Below are positions 31,187 through 42,919 of a DNA stretch of 64,000 bases, piece after piece. Both the position numbers and the translations under genes were made by a program. Numbering within the stretch: the stretch's first letter is position 1; the number at the start of each line of letters is the position of its first letter. The notes under the pieces are model-generated. The model ran no database searches and was not told the origin of the DNA. It worked only from the letters and a program-made list of their open reading frames with translations. This DNA is from Cyanophora paradoxa (Eukaryota; Glaucocystophyceae; Cyanophorales; Cyanophoraceae). The stretch lies in the NCBI GenBank assembly GCA_004431415.1, contig QPMI01000270.1:26441-90440 (forward strand). Direction: 5' to 3'.

Positions 31187-34100
31187 ATGGACCTGCCGGA
31201 CAACCTCAGGCTCGCGGATAACGCGGCGTTCGCGCAAATACTCGAAGATGAAGGTTCGCGAGACGCGGATGCGCGCGCTCACTCTGCGGCTTTCGAACGC
31301 CGGTCATGGCAGGCGAGGAGCTAGATCAGATCGGCAGCCTCGCTGCGTCCCTCATCGACGGCAAGAGCGAGAGCCGCCAGGTTCCCGCTCCGCCGCGGTC
31401 GTTCTGGTTCTCTCTGAACCGCCGCCAGATTGCGCTGGCCCTGACTTCCCAAGCGGTGAGGGCGCCCCGAGCGCGCCACATTCGATCCCGCGCCTTTGCG
31501 GGCGTTGAATTGCGCGCGCGGAATGGACCGCCCCGACGCCCTCGGCCTGCAGCTGTTCGCGCTGGAGGCGGACGCGGAGGCGTGGGACGAGGGGGACCTG
31601 CGGGAGGCGGAGGTGCAGCTGCTGCGGCGCTTCCCCTTCGAAGATCTCGCCTCGCTCGTCGTCTCGGAGTCCTCGGGGCAGGCGCGCCACCGCCCTCGCC
31701 CGGCGGCGCGCCGTCCGACCCCCGAGGCAGGTGCTGCTGCAGTCTGAGACGGACGCGGACCTGCTGGTGGAGATGGGCGAGGATGCAGATGTGCTGGTCG
31801 AGACGCTCGCTGCCTGCGTCGAGCAGGCCGCCGGGCGCGAGCTCGACGTCCAGCGCGCCGTCCGCCCCGTCCCGCCCTGCTCCGCCCCGCCCCGCTAGCT
31901 GGGCGCGACGGCGCCGGCAGGAGGAGGAGGATCTGCTTCCGCTATCGCGGGGGATAGTGAAGCGGCGGGGTGGGACGCCAAAGGAGGCGAAGGCGCGCGG
32001 CGAGTCGGCGGAGGAGCGGGCGCGGCGGGAGAGGGAGGAGGAGGCGCGCCGCAAGAAGGAGCGCGAGGAGCGCGAACTCACCGCCGCACTCGAGCGCTTC
32101 TCCGCCCCGCGCTTCGACCCCGCCAAGCGTACGCCCGCCCCGCGCCCCCGGGGCCGGGTTGGCGGCGAGCGGGGCGACAGAGGCGCGGCGGGTGTTCGAG
32201 GAGAACGGGGAGGAGGGGGCGCGGGCCTGGAAGGCCGACATCGCGCGCGTGCGCCAGTTCGCGATTGCGCGCATGCGGGCCCAGGTGCGGCGCCCGCCCC
32301 GCGCCGGCTGCACGCGGCGCTCACGGCGGCGCAGGTGCACTCCAACTACCGCCACTTCATCCGCATCGCCCGCGGCATCGCCGGTGAGCCGCGCCGGCGC
32401 CGGTGCGGGGCGGGGCGGCGAGATGGGCGGCAGCGCTGGAGGGTGAGGGGGCGGCGCTGCGGCGGGCCCTCGGGGAGGCGCAGGGGACGCTGCGGGACGT
32501 GGCCGCCCTCGCCCTCCACCCGCAGCCGCCGCCGGCCGCGCCGGGGCGGGGCCCGGGCGGAGGGGCCGGGGCGCTGCGGGGCGAGCTGCTGGACGAGCTC
32601 GACCTGCTCCTCGCCCAGCGCCGCGTCGACGCCGCCATCCCCGCCCTCGCCGCCGGTCCCCCCCGCCCCCCGCCCCGCCCTCCTCCGCACCCCGAGCCCC
32701 GGCTGCAGCACGGGACCGCCTGGAGCGGGAAGAGCGCGGCGCCGGGGCACGCCTTCCGGCGCTGCAGCGGCTGCGGGCCGAGGTACGCGGGGCTGGGCGG
32801 ACGAGAGGCGGGGGTTGACGAGGGGGCGGCGCAGGTGGAGGAGCGGGCGGCGCGCATCCGCGCGATCCTTTGCGATGAGCTCGCCGCTGCTGCCGCCGCC
32901 CCGGAGCCCCCCGCCGCCCACCTCGCCAAGGTCCGACCCAGCCCCCTGCTTTCACCCGGAACGCGCTGCTCACGCGGGGCGCAGCTGCGGGGCCAGCTGC
33001 AGCAGCTAGGGGCGGGGGAGGCGGCGCGGCGGGCGTACGTGCGGGGCCGGGCGGCGCTGGCGGCGGCGGAGTCGGGGCGGCTGAAGATGCGGGGGGACGC
33101 GGCGCTGTACGGGCCGCGCCTCGCGGAAGCCCTCTTCGGCACCCTCCGCGCCACCGCCGCCGACTTCCGCGCCGCCTTCGGCTCCGGGCGCCCGATGGCC
33201 GGTGCCCCCGCCCCCGGCTGCCCGGCGGCGAGGGGCCGGGCGACGGGGGCGCGCAGGCTTCGTGCTGTGGGCGGCGTGGGAGGTGGACCGGCTGGTGGAG
33301 GTGTACCGGCGGCAGGTCTTCCCCTCGGGCAACCTCTTCGCCATCGGCGAGTGCCTCCACGCCGCCTTCGCCCACGCCGCCCAGGCGCCGCCCCCGCCCC
33401 TGCCCGCCCACCCGCCCCCGCCGACCCGCCCCCGCCCGCAGCTCGAGAAGCGCGGCCTTAGTTTCACCGCCCTCCTCATCGCCCGCTTCCGCCCGGGCCT
33501 CGGTCCGCCCGCCCCGCCCGCCGGCGCCCCGGCGGGCGGGGCCGACGGCCGGGGCAGTGCAAGCGCTGGAGCAGTACGGTCAGCGGCTGGAGGCGTCCCT
33601 CGCGGGGGCCGTCGCCCAGGAGACGTGGCGCCCCGTCGAGGTCGCCCCGCCGACCTCCCCGCCCCGCTCCTCCCGCGCCCCGCCCCGGCGCCGGCGCCGC
33701 GCGGCTGCTGCTGCCGGCGTGCCGGCGGGCGCTGCTGGCGGCGCTGGGCCGCTTCCTTGCGGAGGCGGGCCCCTCGCCGCCCTGCCCTCGACGTCCGCGC
33801 CGCCGTCCGCCACGCCGCCGGCGCCCTTCTCGAGCGCTACGCCGCCGCCCTCCAGCGTCGTGCCGCCGGGCGCCCTGGCGGACCCGCGGTGCGCGGGCGG
33901 GCGGGTGCGGGGCGCGGGGCCTGAGGGCGGGGCGGGCAGGCGGTGGCCGTGCTGGGGGAGGTGGAGGAGGCGTAGAGGGGCCCTGCCGCGCGTGGCGGCG
34001 CACCTGCGGGGCGAGGCGGCGCTCGCCCCGTCCAGCAGCGCCTCCGGGCCGCCCGCGACGCCCTCCTCGCCGCCTTCGTCGCCCGCCGCGCCTCCGCCCT

Positions 34101-36485
34101 CGCCGCCGCCTCCGCTGGGCCCCCGACCTCCTCGCCGCGTCCGCCCCGGCCCCGCCTCCCCGCCTGCGCTGGGACCGACGCCGGCGCAGGAGGCGGTGGA
34201 GGAGGAGCGGGGGAGCCCGGGGAGGGGCCCGCAGCGTCGCCGCCGCCCTCGCCGGCATCGCCGAGGAGGCCGCCTCCCGCGTTCGCCCCCGCCTCGCCCC
34301 GCCCCGCCCGCCCCGCCCCGCGCCCCGCCCTCACGCCCCGCAGCTCCCCGCGGGGGCCATGCGCCAGCTCCTCTCTGCCACTGTGGAGCGCCTCGCCGCC
34401 GACCTCCGCTCCTGCGCGCCCGGCGCCCCATGCCTCACCGGCGGCCCCGCTGACGCCGCCCAGACGTGGAGGAGCTCGTCGAGGGGGACGGCAAGCAGGG
34501 CCCGCGGCGCATTGGATACGGCGGTGCGCGGCGCGCCGGCTGCGGTCCGCGCGAGCGACCGGGCGACGCGGGACGGCAGGCTTGCAGCTGGCGGCCCTCG
34601 ACCTGCGGTTCCTGGCGGCCGTCTGCGGGCGCCACGCGGGCCGCCCGCCCGCGGCTCCCTCGCGGCCGCCCTCGAGGCGCGCCGCCCCGCCTGCGCGCCG
34701 CGCGCGGCCTGACAGGGCGCAGCGGCTGGTGGAGGCCTTCTGCGCCGCCTCGGGCCGGCCGCGTGACGTTGCTCTGCAGGTGCCCCGCGCTGCGCCCGCC
34801 CCGCCCGGCGCGCTGACGCGGGGCAGCCGGAGGCGTGGTTCCGGGGGCGGTGCAGCGCGCGGCGACGAGCGCGGCGCTGCGGGCGCGCCTCGCCGCCCTC
34901 GGCGACCTCCTCCTCGAGTGGGACCCCGACGCTAAGGACCCCGCCCCGCAGAGGGCCCCGCCGCCCGCCCCGAGCCGGCATCCGAGGCCCGCCCCGCCCG
35001 CCGCGGCGTCTCCCCGGGCCCCCGCGGGCGCCGCGGGACCCCAACCGCGGGACCGACGCGGGGTCCGAGGAGCCGCCGGCACCGCGGTTCCCGACACCAA
35101 GCCGCCGCCCCGGCCCTCGACCCCGGAAGCTACCCCGCGGCCCCCACGCCCGACCCGCCGGCGCCTGAGAGGGTGCCGGAGGCGGCGCGGGCGGGCGAGA
35201 CGCCGGCGAGGAGCCGGCGGCCCAGAGCTTTGCGAGGCGGTGAGGGCGAGGCGCCCGAGGCAGCACCCGACCCCGCTCCAGCGCCGGAGCCGCCCCCGCG
35301 GCCGCCGCGGCGCGCCCTGGAGAAGTCCCCGGAAGGCGGCGCCAGGGTAGACGGCCCGGAGCCGGCGGCCGCGGAGGTGCCGGTGGAGGCGGAGAGGGGC
35401 CGGTCGGGGCCTGCCGGGCTCAGGCGCGGCGGGTGGCGGGAGCGGCTGGCGGCCTTGCGCGCGGCGGACGGCGACGAGGACGGCGCAATGGCGGCCCCGC
35501 CGCGCCCCGCACGCCCCGTGTCGGGCGGAGAGGAAGAGTTAGCGGAGCGGGCGGAGCGGCGGCGGCCGTCGCTCGACGGGGATGGGGCGCGGGGGACCGC
35601 CCTGCGAGACCCCGCCCTCAAGCGAGCCCGCGAGAAGAGGGGAGCGCTCCCGCGGAGCCGGCGAGGGCGCGCGGGGCGGCGCCTCCGCGTCTCGCGTCGG
35701 AGCAAGAGGCGCCGGCCGCCGCCGCCGCCGGGGACGCCCCAAGGCGGACGCCGCTGCGGCGGCAGGCGGAGGCGGAGGATACGGCGGCGGAGGCGGCGCC
35801 GCGGCGCGCCGAGCGGCCGTCGCTGTGGAAGGCTGCGGAGGACCCGCCGCCGCCCGTGGGGGCGGAGGGAGAGGCCGAAGACCCCGCCGCCCGCCGCCGC
35901 GCCCGACTCCGCCTCTCGGGGCCGGGGCCGCCCCAGAGTGGGCAGCGCGCGTGGCGGAGGGCCCTCGGGGCCGGCGGAGGAGCGGGCGGGGCGGGTGGAG
36001 GAGCGGGCGGGGCGGGCGGAGCGGGCCTTGAGGGAGAGGGCGAGGAGCCGGGTGCCCCCGCGCGGATCTCCATCCGCGAGCGCGCGGCCGCCCGCCTCGC
36101 CGCCCGCTCCGCCGAGCCCCGCCCCGGCCCCTCCGAGGCAGCCGCCGCCGAGCTCGAGGCGACGGGGAGCGCGTCGCTGGGGGAGGAGGGGGCGGGGCGC
36201 GGGGAGCGGACGGAGCGGCAGCGGACGCTGAAGCGGGTGGAGTCGATCGCGGAGCGGCGGACGCAGCTCCTCTCCACCCTCAAGACCCGCTACGGTGCCG
36301 CCAACGGCGGCGAGCACCCCAGCGGCTCCGGGCCCGGGCCCGGCGGCGGGGACGACGCCGACCCGCCCGCCCCGCCGCGGCGTTCCATGCTCGCTGCTGC
36401 AAGCAGGAGGAGCGAGGCGGGCGGCGAGGGCGAGCGGCCCCGCGCCCGCACGCCCCTCCGATCCAGCCGCGTCTCAAAGGAGTAG
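31187..36485 (+). CDS. EXO84: exocyst complex component EXO84, with long extensions
   Basis: EXO84 is one of eight subunits of the exocyst, which tethers secretory vesicles to the plasma membrane. Family landmarks: VHSNYRHFIRIARGIA plus LEGEGAALRRAL (about 32336-32460), the 'LLDELDLLLAQRRVDAAI' heptads (about 32585-32640), GFVLWAAWEVDRLVEVYRRQVF (about 33260-33320), IGECLHAAFAHAAQ/LEKRGLSFTALLIARFRP (about 33340-33495) and VQALEQYGQRLEASL (about 33557-33600). These follow plant-type EXO84 order. The N-terminus (from ATG 31187) adds about 200 residues with acidic, coiled-coil-like sequence. The region from about 34900 to the stop at 36485 is disordered, rich in Arg, Ala, Glu and Pro, and ends in a coiled-coil (TLKRVESIAERRTQLL). 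The C-terminal part may be a separate gene, but no start was seen. Confidence 0.82.
33385..33441 (+). other. GC-AG intron in EXO84
   Basis: CAC GCC GCC CAG is followed by GCGCCGC...CCCGCAG and CTC GAG AAG. It rebuilds the conserved EXO84 run ECLxxAxAH-x-x-LExRGL. No GT donor is nearby. Confidence 0.83.
33497..33557 (+). other. GC-AG intron in EXO84
   Basis: TTC CGC CCG G is followed by GCCTCGG...GGGGCAG and TG CAA GCG. It restores FRP-V-QALE, matching the EXO84 pattern RPSVEQAL. Confidence 0.75.
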
Positions 36486-37131
36486 TGCTGTGACTGTGTT
36501 AGTTTAAAGCAGGGTTTTTCGAGGAGCGAGCTAGCGCTATGGGTTGGACGGGACGTCAATCGATATCATAGTATCGCGATTTGGGTTGGCTCGCCCCTCC
36601 AATGTTCAATCCAGCGCTAGCCGCACGCCCCTTTGCCCTGATCATGAGGCCTCCTGTGACATTCAGTTTATTTAAAGCAGGCTTCGAGAAGTGAGGGGCC
36701 GCCGGGGTGCTGTACTAGGGCTAGTACAGCCAGACCGTCGACGTCGACGCCGTGACGTCGGACAGCTCAGCGGCTAGCGCTAGCTGATTATGACATCGCG
36801 TACGCGTCATGGCTGCATGCTCGAGCTCAGCTGCAGCGGCTGGGCTGCTCAGCTGCGCAGCAGCTCAGCAGCTGCAGCTGGTTTTGCGATCGAGCTGTCT
36901 AGATCTGCGCGCGGCTTGAAGCCGGATGTGGCTTGGATTGGAGCCGTCGAAGCGGCTTGAGGCCTGGCCCAGTGGTGGCCGCAGCATCGCCGAGTCGAGC
37001 GCTGAATGAGCAGCGGAAGCGGTACAGACGCGCCATGCCGCGCACCGCTGCGTTAGCGCGACAGAGCTGCTCGAACGGTCTGATGCAGCTGCCGGCCTAG
37101 ACAGGCGCTGGACGAGAAAAAGCTGATTCCG
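36486..37131. other. intergenic, no gene seen
   Basis: AT-richer than the genes on both sides, with palindromic words (GTCGACGTCGAC at about 36740, repeated CAGCTGCAG at 36830-36880) and a GATCATGAG word at 36640-36648. The promoter of the importin gene should be within the right part. Confidence 0.4.
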
Positions 37132-40100
37132 ATGCAAACAACGGAGAGCATCGCCCAGAAGGCGTACGCGGTTCGCTCGGCGCTGGCCGGCGGCAGCGGC
37201 GCGCCCGTTGGCGGCAGCGCCGCGACGGCGCCACATGTACACAGTGTCCTGGCAGCTCTGACAGCAGATCCCGAAGGCTGGGAGGTGTGCGCGCAGCTTG
37301 TCCGTGAGCCGGCGGAACCCGTTGTATTATTCCTTGCAGCGTCCTCGCTCGCTTCTCTGGCGGCGGCGCGCCACGCGAGCGTCGGAGCCGAGGCGCGGGC
37401 GTTCCTCTTCTCGGCGGCGGCAGCGGCGAGGGGCCCCGTGAGGACGAAGCTGGCGCTGGCGCTGACGAAGCTGGCGCTGGCCGGCCGTGCGTGGCCAGCG
37501 CCCATCGTGGAGATGCGCGCCGCCGTCGAGCAGAACTGCGACTGGAGGCAGAAGGTTGTGGTGCGGCCCAGAGATCAGGATCCGAGGTCCCGGTGGGCCG
37601 AGGGACGGGGGGCTGATCGCGGGGCGCGCGCACAGGCGCTGGAGGTGCTGCAGCTGATGGCGGAGGAGGCGGAGGGGCTGGCCGAGGGACGTGAGGCGTC
37701 CCTTGCTGCCCTGCGCGCCGCAGAGGGGGACCAGCGCGAGGCCGTCCGCGCCGCCCTCGAGGCCGCCCCCGCCGCCGCCCCCGAGGCCTGCGCCGAGCTT
37801 GCCCTCGCCGCCCTCGCCTGCCTCGAATCCTGGCTCCGCGCTGTCGGCCCCTCCATCCAGTGCGCTCACCGCCGGCCACGTGACGGGTCGCTCGCGACCG
37901 TCGGGCGCAGTGCGTTCCTGGAGGGGCCCCTGCTGCCCCTCGTGGTGCGGGCCGGCGGCCTCGGGCGCGCACACTTCCTCGTGCGCCCGCCGCCGCTTGG
38001 GGCGCGCGCGGCGGCGGCTGACGCGGGACGGGCAGCGGGCGGCAGAGGTGCTGGCGGAGGTGTGCGCCGCCCCGGCGGCCGTCGCCCGCAGCGAGGCCCT
38101 GCGGCCCCTCCTCGCCGCCGTCGCCTCCGCCACCGGCGCGCTGCTCGCCTGCACGGGCGACGGCGAGCTCTGCTCCGCCGCCGCGCGCGCCGTCGCGGCG
38201 GCAGTGGCGGGGCGGGCGGCGAGGCGGCGGCGGCGGGCCTTGACGAGTGGAGCGCCGTGCTGGCGGCGCTGGTGGCGTGCACGGGCACCCCTGCGCGGCT
38301 GCCCGCGACGAGGCCCTCGCCGCGTGGCCCGCCCTCCACGAAGCCCTCGCCGTTTCCCCGTCGCCCTTGTGCGCCCCGGCCCCGCCGCGCGCCGCCGCGC
38401 GCGCTGAGGGCGGCAGGCGGGCACGGGAAAGCCTTCGAGGCCGGCCTGGCTGCGCTCTTAGAGGCCCTCCCCGACTCCGACCCCGACCCCGACCCCGACG
38501 CCGGCGGCGAGGAGGAGGGCGGTGCGCCCGGCGCCGGCCCACGCCTGCGCGGGGGCGTGACGGGGCGGCAGGGGGCGGGGGCGGGGCAGCGGGCGGAGGC
38601 GCTGGACGCGGCGCTGCAGGCGTGCCAGGGCGCCCTCGGGACCGCGCCCTCGACGCCGCCCTCGCCCACGCCGCCGCCGGGCCCCGCGCCGCCCGCGCCG
38701 CCCTCCGCGCCTTTCGTGTGCCCCGCGCACTTCGCTCCGAGGCCCTCTCACACCGCCCCCCGCAGCGCCTTCGCGCCGCTCTGCAGCGAGGCCGGTGCGC
38801 GCCGCGCCGCGCCACCGGCCGGAGGGGGAGCGAGGGGTGCGCAGGGGCGCGGCGGGTGCTGCCCTCGTCAGCCAGCTCCTCGCCGCGCCGGACCCGTCCC
38901 TCGGCCCCCCGCCGCGGCCCTCATTGGTGCGGCCCACGCGCGTTCCCCTTCGCGGGGCGACGAGCTCACGTCGCTGCAGGTTGCTTCGCGCGGCGGCTGG
39001 CGGCGTCGGAGGGCGCCGCGGCCGCGCAGGAGGCCCTCGCCCTGCTCGCCCCGCACCTGCGCCCCGCCGACGCCCCCCTTGCCACCGCCGCGGCCCGGGC
39101 GGCGCGGAAGCTGGCGGGGAGGCGGCGGGGGCGCTGGCGGGTGCGCGGGGCGGCTGGTGGAAGCGGCGCTGGGGGCGCCCTACACGGCCCTCCCGCCCCC
39201 GCCGCCGCCCCCTCCTCGAGGCCGCCGCCCACCTTCTCGCCGCCGCGCCCCGGAACACGCCCCGCCCTCCTACCTCGCCTCCTCGCGCCCCTCCTCGCCG
39301 CCCTCGCCCCGCCCCGTCCGTGCGTTCGCTGGGGCCGCCTCTCTTGCGCCCGGGGCGAGAGCGGGGCGCAGCGGGCGGCGGAGGCGGCGGGGCGGCGCGG
39401 CTGCTGGAGGCGGCGCTGCGCCCCTTCCGCACGGGACGGGGCCTCTCGCTCCCGCCGGGGCGGTGCTGGGGCGGTGGAGGCGGCGTGGGGCCCGCTGGCG
39501 GCCTGCGCGGCGGCGCACGGAGGCGACGAGGGCTTCGCGGAGGTGCGCCCCCGCCCCGCCCGCGCCGGCCCCGATGGCGGGGCAGGCCCTCGCGGGGCCT
39601 CGAGGCGGCGGTCGCCGCGGGGGCCTGCCCGTCGCCCGCCCGCCCTCCTCCAGGTCGCCGCCCCCGCCTCGAGGCGCGGCCCTCGCCCCGCACCTCGCCC
39701 TCGCCCCGCCCCTCGCCGCCGCCCTCTCGCCCCGGGCTCCTGCTCCTGTCCGCCCCGCCCCGCGCGCCCCGCCACCCTCCCGACCCGCCCCAACCTCGAG
39801 CTCCCCCCTCAGCGCCGGAGCGGGCGGCGGCGGCGCGAGCGCTCGGCGAGTTCATGCTGCGGGCCTCCCGGCGGCTCCTGCTCCCCGGTACGCTCCCTGC
39901 ACGTCAGTCGACGTTCCGCAGCGCCTGACGCGGGGGCAACGGGTGGCGGGCTGCACAGGGCCCCCCGACGAGCACCCCGACGCCCTCGAGGTCCTCTTCG
40001 CCGCCGCCGCGCAGGTCTCCCCGCCTCCCTACCCCCGCCCCGTCCCGCGCTTCCCCCGACGCACCGGCCGCCGCGCAGTGCCTGCGCCACTGCCCGGAGG

Positions 40101-40641
40101 CGGTGGGCGTCGGGCGGCCCACGCCGCGGGGAGGAGCCGCTCGCGCTCGCGCTCGCCTCGGCGGCGGCGGCCCGCGTGGCGGCGCCGCGCACGTCGCGCC
40201 CGGCGACCCTCGCCGCCGGCCTCGAGCTCCTCGCCGCCCTCTTCGCGGGCGCGCCGCCCCCGCACCGCGCACTCGCCGGCCCGCCCGCCCCCGCTGAGCC
40301 GCTACGCGCAGGCCGCTCCACGAGAGCGCGGCGTACGCACCGGCGGCGGCGGCGTGCGCGGCGCGGGCGCTCGAGCCGTGCGCGCGCGCCCTCGTCGCGA
40401 TGCTCGCGGGGGCCTGCCGGCCGCTGCGCTGCCGGCCGCCGCGGACGCCGTCTTCGCGGTCGCCGGACGGGCCCCGCAGGAGGCGCGGCGGGTCTTCGTG
40501 GGCGCACTCGAGGGGGCCCTCGGCCCCGCGGAGGCGGCCCGCACCGCCTCGGCCCTCCTCCTGCGCCCCAAGGCCACCCTCCTCGCCCGCCTCCCGTCCC
40601 TCTGCTCCGCCCTCGGCCCCACGCAGCCGCCTTGCAATTGA
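37132..40641 (+). CDS. importin-beta superfamily transport receptor, TNPO3/IPO13 (MTR10) type
   Basis: A HEAT-repeat nuclear transport receptor. The first exon from ATG 37132 gives VHSVLAALTADPEGWEVCAQLV followed by VVLFLAASSLASL and RTKLALALTKLAL, the typical order of the N-terminal HEAT pairs of transportin-3, where 'partial pressure' of exposed helices recruits Ran. LEVLQLMAEEAEGLAEGR and the ALACLESWLRA region (37630-37850) follow the same family. The middle (38300-40000) is broken by many C-rich introns and its exact splicing is uncertain. The last exon (about 40400-40641) has LPAAADAVFAVAG and RRVFVGALEGAL, ending LGPTQPPCN and TGA. In this family cargoes are SR proteins or other nuclear proteins. 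A GACCCC tandem repeat near 38470-38500 encodes Asp-Pro repeats. Confidence 0.7.
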   Translation: MQTTESIAQKAYAVRSALAGGSGAPVGGSAATAPHVHSVLAALTADPEGWEVCAQLVREPAEPVVLFLAASSLASLAAARHASVGAEARAFLFSAAAAARGPVRTKLALALTKLALAGRAWPAPIVEMRAAVEQNCDWRQKVVVRPRDQDPRSRWAEGRGADRGARAQALEVLQLMAEEAEGLAEGREASLAALRAAEGDQREAVRAALEAAPAAAPEACAELALAALACLESWLRAVGPSIQCAHRRPRDGSLATVGRSAFLEGPLLPLVVRAGGLGRAHFLVRPPPLGARAAAADAGRAAGGRGAGGGVRRPGGRRPQRGPAAPPRRRRLRHRRAARLHGRRRALLRRRARRRGGSGGAGGEAAAAGLDEWSAVLAALVACTGTPARLPATRPSPRGPPSTKPSPFPRRPCAPRPRRAPPRALRAAGGHGKAFEAGLAALLEALPDSDPDPDPDAGGEEEGGAPGAGPRLRGGVTGRQGAGAGQRAEALDAALQACQGALGTAPSTPPSPTPPPGPAPPAPPSAPFVCPAHFAPRPSHTAPRSAFAPLCSEAGARRAAPPAGGGARGAQGRGGCCPRQPAPRRAGPVPRPPAAALIGAAHARSPSRGDELTSLQVASRGGWRRRRAPRPRRRPSPCSPRTCAPPTPPLPPPRPGRRGSWRGGGGGAGGCAGRLVEAALGAPYTALPPPPPPPPRGRRPPSRRRAPEHAPPSYLASSRPSSPPSPRPVRAFAGAASLAPGARAGRSGRRRRRGGAAAGGGAAPLPHGTGPLAPAGAVLGRWRRRGARWRPARRRTEATRASRRCAPAPPAPAPMAGQALAGPRGGGRRGGLPVARPPSSRSPPPPRGAALAPHLALAPPLAAALSPRAPAPVRPAPRAPPPSRPAPTSSSPLSAGAGGGGASARRVHAAGLPAAPAPRYAPCTSVDVPQRLTRGQRVAGCTGPPDEHPDALEVLFAAAAQVSPPPYPRPVPRFPRRTGRRAVPAPLPGGGGRRAAHAAGRSRSRSRSPRRRRPAWRRRARRARRPSPPASSSSPPSSRARRPRTAHSPARPPPLSRYAQAAPRERGVRTGGGGVRGAGARAVRARPRRDARGGLPAAALPAAADAVFAVAGRAPQEARRVFVGALEGALGPAEAARTASALLLRPKATLLARLPSLCSALGPTQPPCN

Positions 40642-40947
40642 TCACGAGAAGAATGATCAATTTACGAAATTCGCGCTTCGTCGAAATTACAAAAGGGTAT
40701 CTACAGCCGAGGCACGAAATCAGCGGATTTACAGAATTTATTAGCGAGCCGCCGGAAAGGCCGCGGGAAGGCTGATTTAGACAGCGCGCGAGGCGAGCAG
40801 CGGGGCGGGCACGAGGCTGGGGCCGTGCCGCCCCGCGCGCTGCCGGCGGGGAGCCAGATTTTAACGCTATGTTTAGCGAGGCCGCCACAGGAGCGAGCGG
40901 GCCGGAGCGGGGGAGGGGAAGGCGACGGAAGGGCGGCTGCGGGGCGG

Positions 40948-42665
40948 CTAGACGCGGGAGTCGGAGCCGATGAAACCCTGCGGCTGGCTCCCGGCGGCCT
41001 GCAGCTCCATGGGAGTGGTGTACGTCGTCGTCGTCGTCCCGAGCGTCGACGTCGCCGCCGTCGGGCCCATCAGCGTCGTCGCTGCCCCCGCCCCGCCGTC
41101 AGGCCGCGCGCGCGTCCCGCAGCACTCCCCCGCCCCCGCACGCACCGGTCTCTGGCGACACGAAAATCGAGCGCTGCACGCCTGCGCTCTGGCGTCAGTG
41201 CAGTGCACGGGCAAATGACTGGCTACCTCATCAAGGTGCAGACCCTGCGTCGGCCGGTACGCGCGCATGTCCGCTGCGTGGCGCGATGTGAGGGGCGGCA
41301 GGGGAGAGATTTGCAGTGGCGCCAGCGGAGCTCTCGCACCGGGGACCGGGGCGCCGACCATTGGCTCGGAGGCCTCCCGCAGGCGGTTGCACTTGGTGAA
41401 GAGGTCCACAGCCCAGAGCGGCCACTGCGAGCAGCGTAAGATGCGACCGCCGCGCGCGCCGCGGGCCGGGGAGGGCACGATGCAGGCTGCGCGCAGGTCG
41501 CGATCAGCCAGGGGAGGGGGCGGGCGGGACGGCGGCGTACGCCAGAGGATGATGCCAAAGGCGGCGAGGGCCTTGTCGTACTTGCCACCGCCGCCGCCGA
41601 GAAGGTCCGCCGGCGGGAAATTGTCTCCGCCGTTGATGGCCCACTCACCCCTGCGGCGAATGATCGTAAGCGACCCCCGCCGGGGGCGCCGCGCGGCGCA
41701 GCGCCGGCAGACATAGTCTTGCAGGCAAGGCCAAACAGGATCGCGTCAAGCGTCCTGCATTGCAGCCAAATTAGAACGGCAACGGCAGCACGGGGCCTCG
41801 CTCGCAGGACGGACCAGCTCAGGTGCGCAAGGGTCTTGTTGATGGTGCGCTGCTCGTGCGAGCAGTTGTCGGCGATGCCCTGGGAGCGCGGGTTGAGGGA
41901 GAAGGGAAACAGCGCGACAGTTTACAGCGCGCTAGCGATTGCTTGCCTCCCAGAAGCCGAGCCCTGCGAAGCGCAAAAGAACTGAGCTCAGAGTCGCGGA
42001 CCGAGCGGGCGCTTCGGCTCACCCGCCCAAAGGAACGTGACACAGGCGGCGATGATGCCAACCCAGTTCATCTGCGACCCGAGGGGATCGGCAAACAGAT
42101 AGCGTCGCGCGCGAGACCCTCAGGACGCACTCGCGCGACGCCGCCAGCGTACGTGTAGTTATCGATCGAGTAGGCGATGAGCGCGATCTGCGAAGAATAC
42201 TACGTGAGCACAAACACCGCACATAAGAGAGCACGGGGCGAGCACCGTCACGCCTGCAACGGCCTGCGGACAACCAGGGAAACAAAATCGCGTTTAGCGA
42301 GAGGGGCGGCGCGGAGAGCGCCTCAGGCAAAAAGAGGCGCGAGCGCTCGTGAAACGCGCTTCAATTGCCGATCCCGCTGGGAGGGAGTGCGCTAGCGCGC
42401 GGCGGAGCGCGTGGAGGCCGCGGCGGACCATTGCAAACAGGGACCAGAAGATCTGCAAGACCGCGTCAGCGGCGCTGTCGAGGCGCTCGAGCAACGAGCA
42501 GCAGGCATCTTGAAGCGCGAACTCGCCTTCAGGTACCGGCGGGTGCCCGGCTGTTCGGAAAACAGGGCGGGCAGGCGCGGCGCGCCGGCGTCGTAGAACC
42601 CCGCGTCAGCGGGGTTGTTTGAGAGCCGGCGGCGCGCCCACCTTAAGTATCTTTGCCTCTGCCAT
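40948..42665 (-). CDS. multi-exon integral membrane protein, unidentified (MARVEL-like layout)
   Basis: Starts at ATG 42665 with MAEAKILK, followed by a GT-AG intron. Hydrophobic exons include ADAVLQIFWSLFA (near 42460), IALIAYSIDNYTYAGG (near 42170-42130), NWVGIIAACVTFLWAG (near 42070-42020) and AVAVLIWLQCRTLDAILFGLACK (near 41790-41725). Then come WAINGGDNFPPADLL plus YDKALAAFGIILWR (near 41650-41530) and a Thr- and Ala-rich cytosolic tail ending near 40948. About four membrane helices with a conserved-looking extracellular loop resemble MARVEL or synaptogyrin topology, but no defining motif was seen. It sits head to head with the ELMO gene, 254 bp apart. Confidence 0.5.
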
Positions 42666-42919
42666 GGCGCTCTGCTCGTCAGGAGTTGTTTGAGGTGCTC
42701 TTGGCCCTGTGCACGGGAGGGAGGAGAAGTCGTGATGAGCGACACGCGCGCGGCAGCGATAGCGCCGCGCGCCGCGCGCCGGCGCCCTCGAGCTCGGACC
42801 TGCTCGGGTTGAAGTAGTTCGGTCGTTTGAGAGTGGTCTACCCCTCGAGAGCGAACGGTCTACCCCTTAAGACTTTGGGGTACAGGCCACGTAGAGCAAC
42901 GTTGAGACGGCCAGCAGCC
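42666..42919. promoter_or_regulatory. shared divergent promoter region (membrane protein / ELMO protein)
   Basis: Only 254 bp separate the start codons of two genes on opposite strands. There is no TATA box. The segment has a direct near-repeat GGTCTACCCCT at about 42834 and 42858. Confidence 0.5.

Noticed and set aside
37097-38815. Long minus-strand open frames opposite the importin gene (also at 8802-10247 and 60350-63055)
   Set aside because: Extreme GC content removes stop codons in all frames; composition is Arg/Pro/Ala-rich without domains, and the opposite strand has recognised families.
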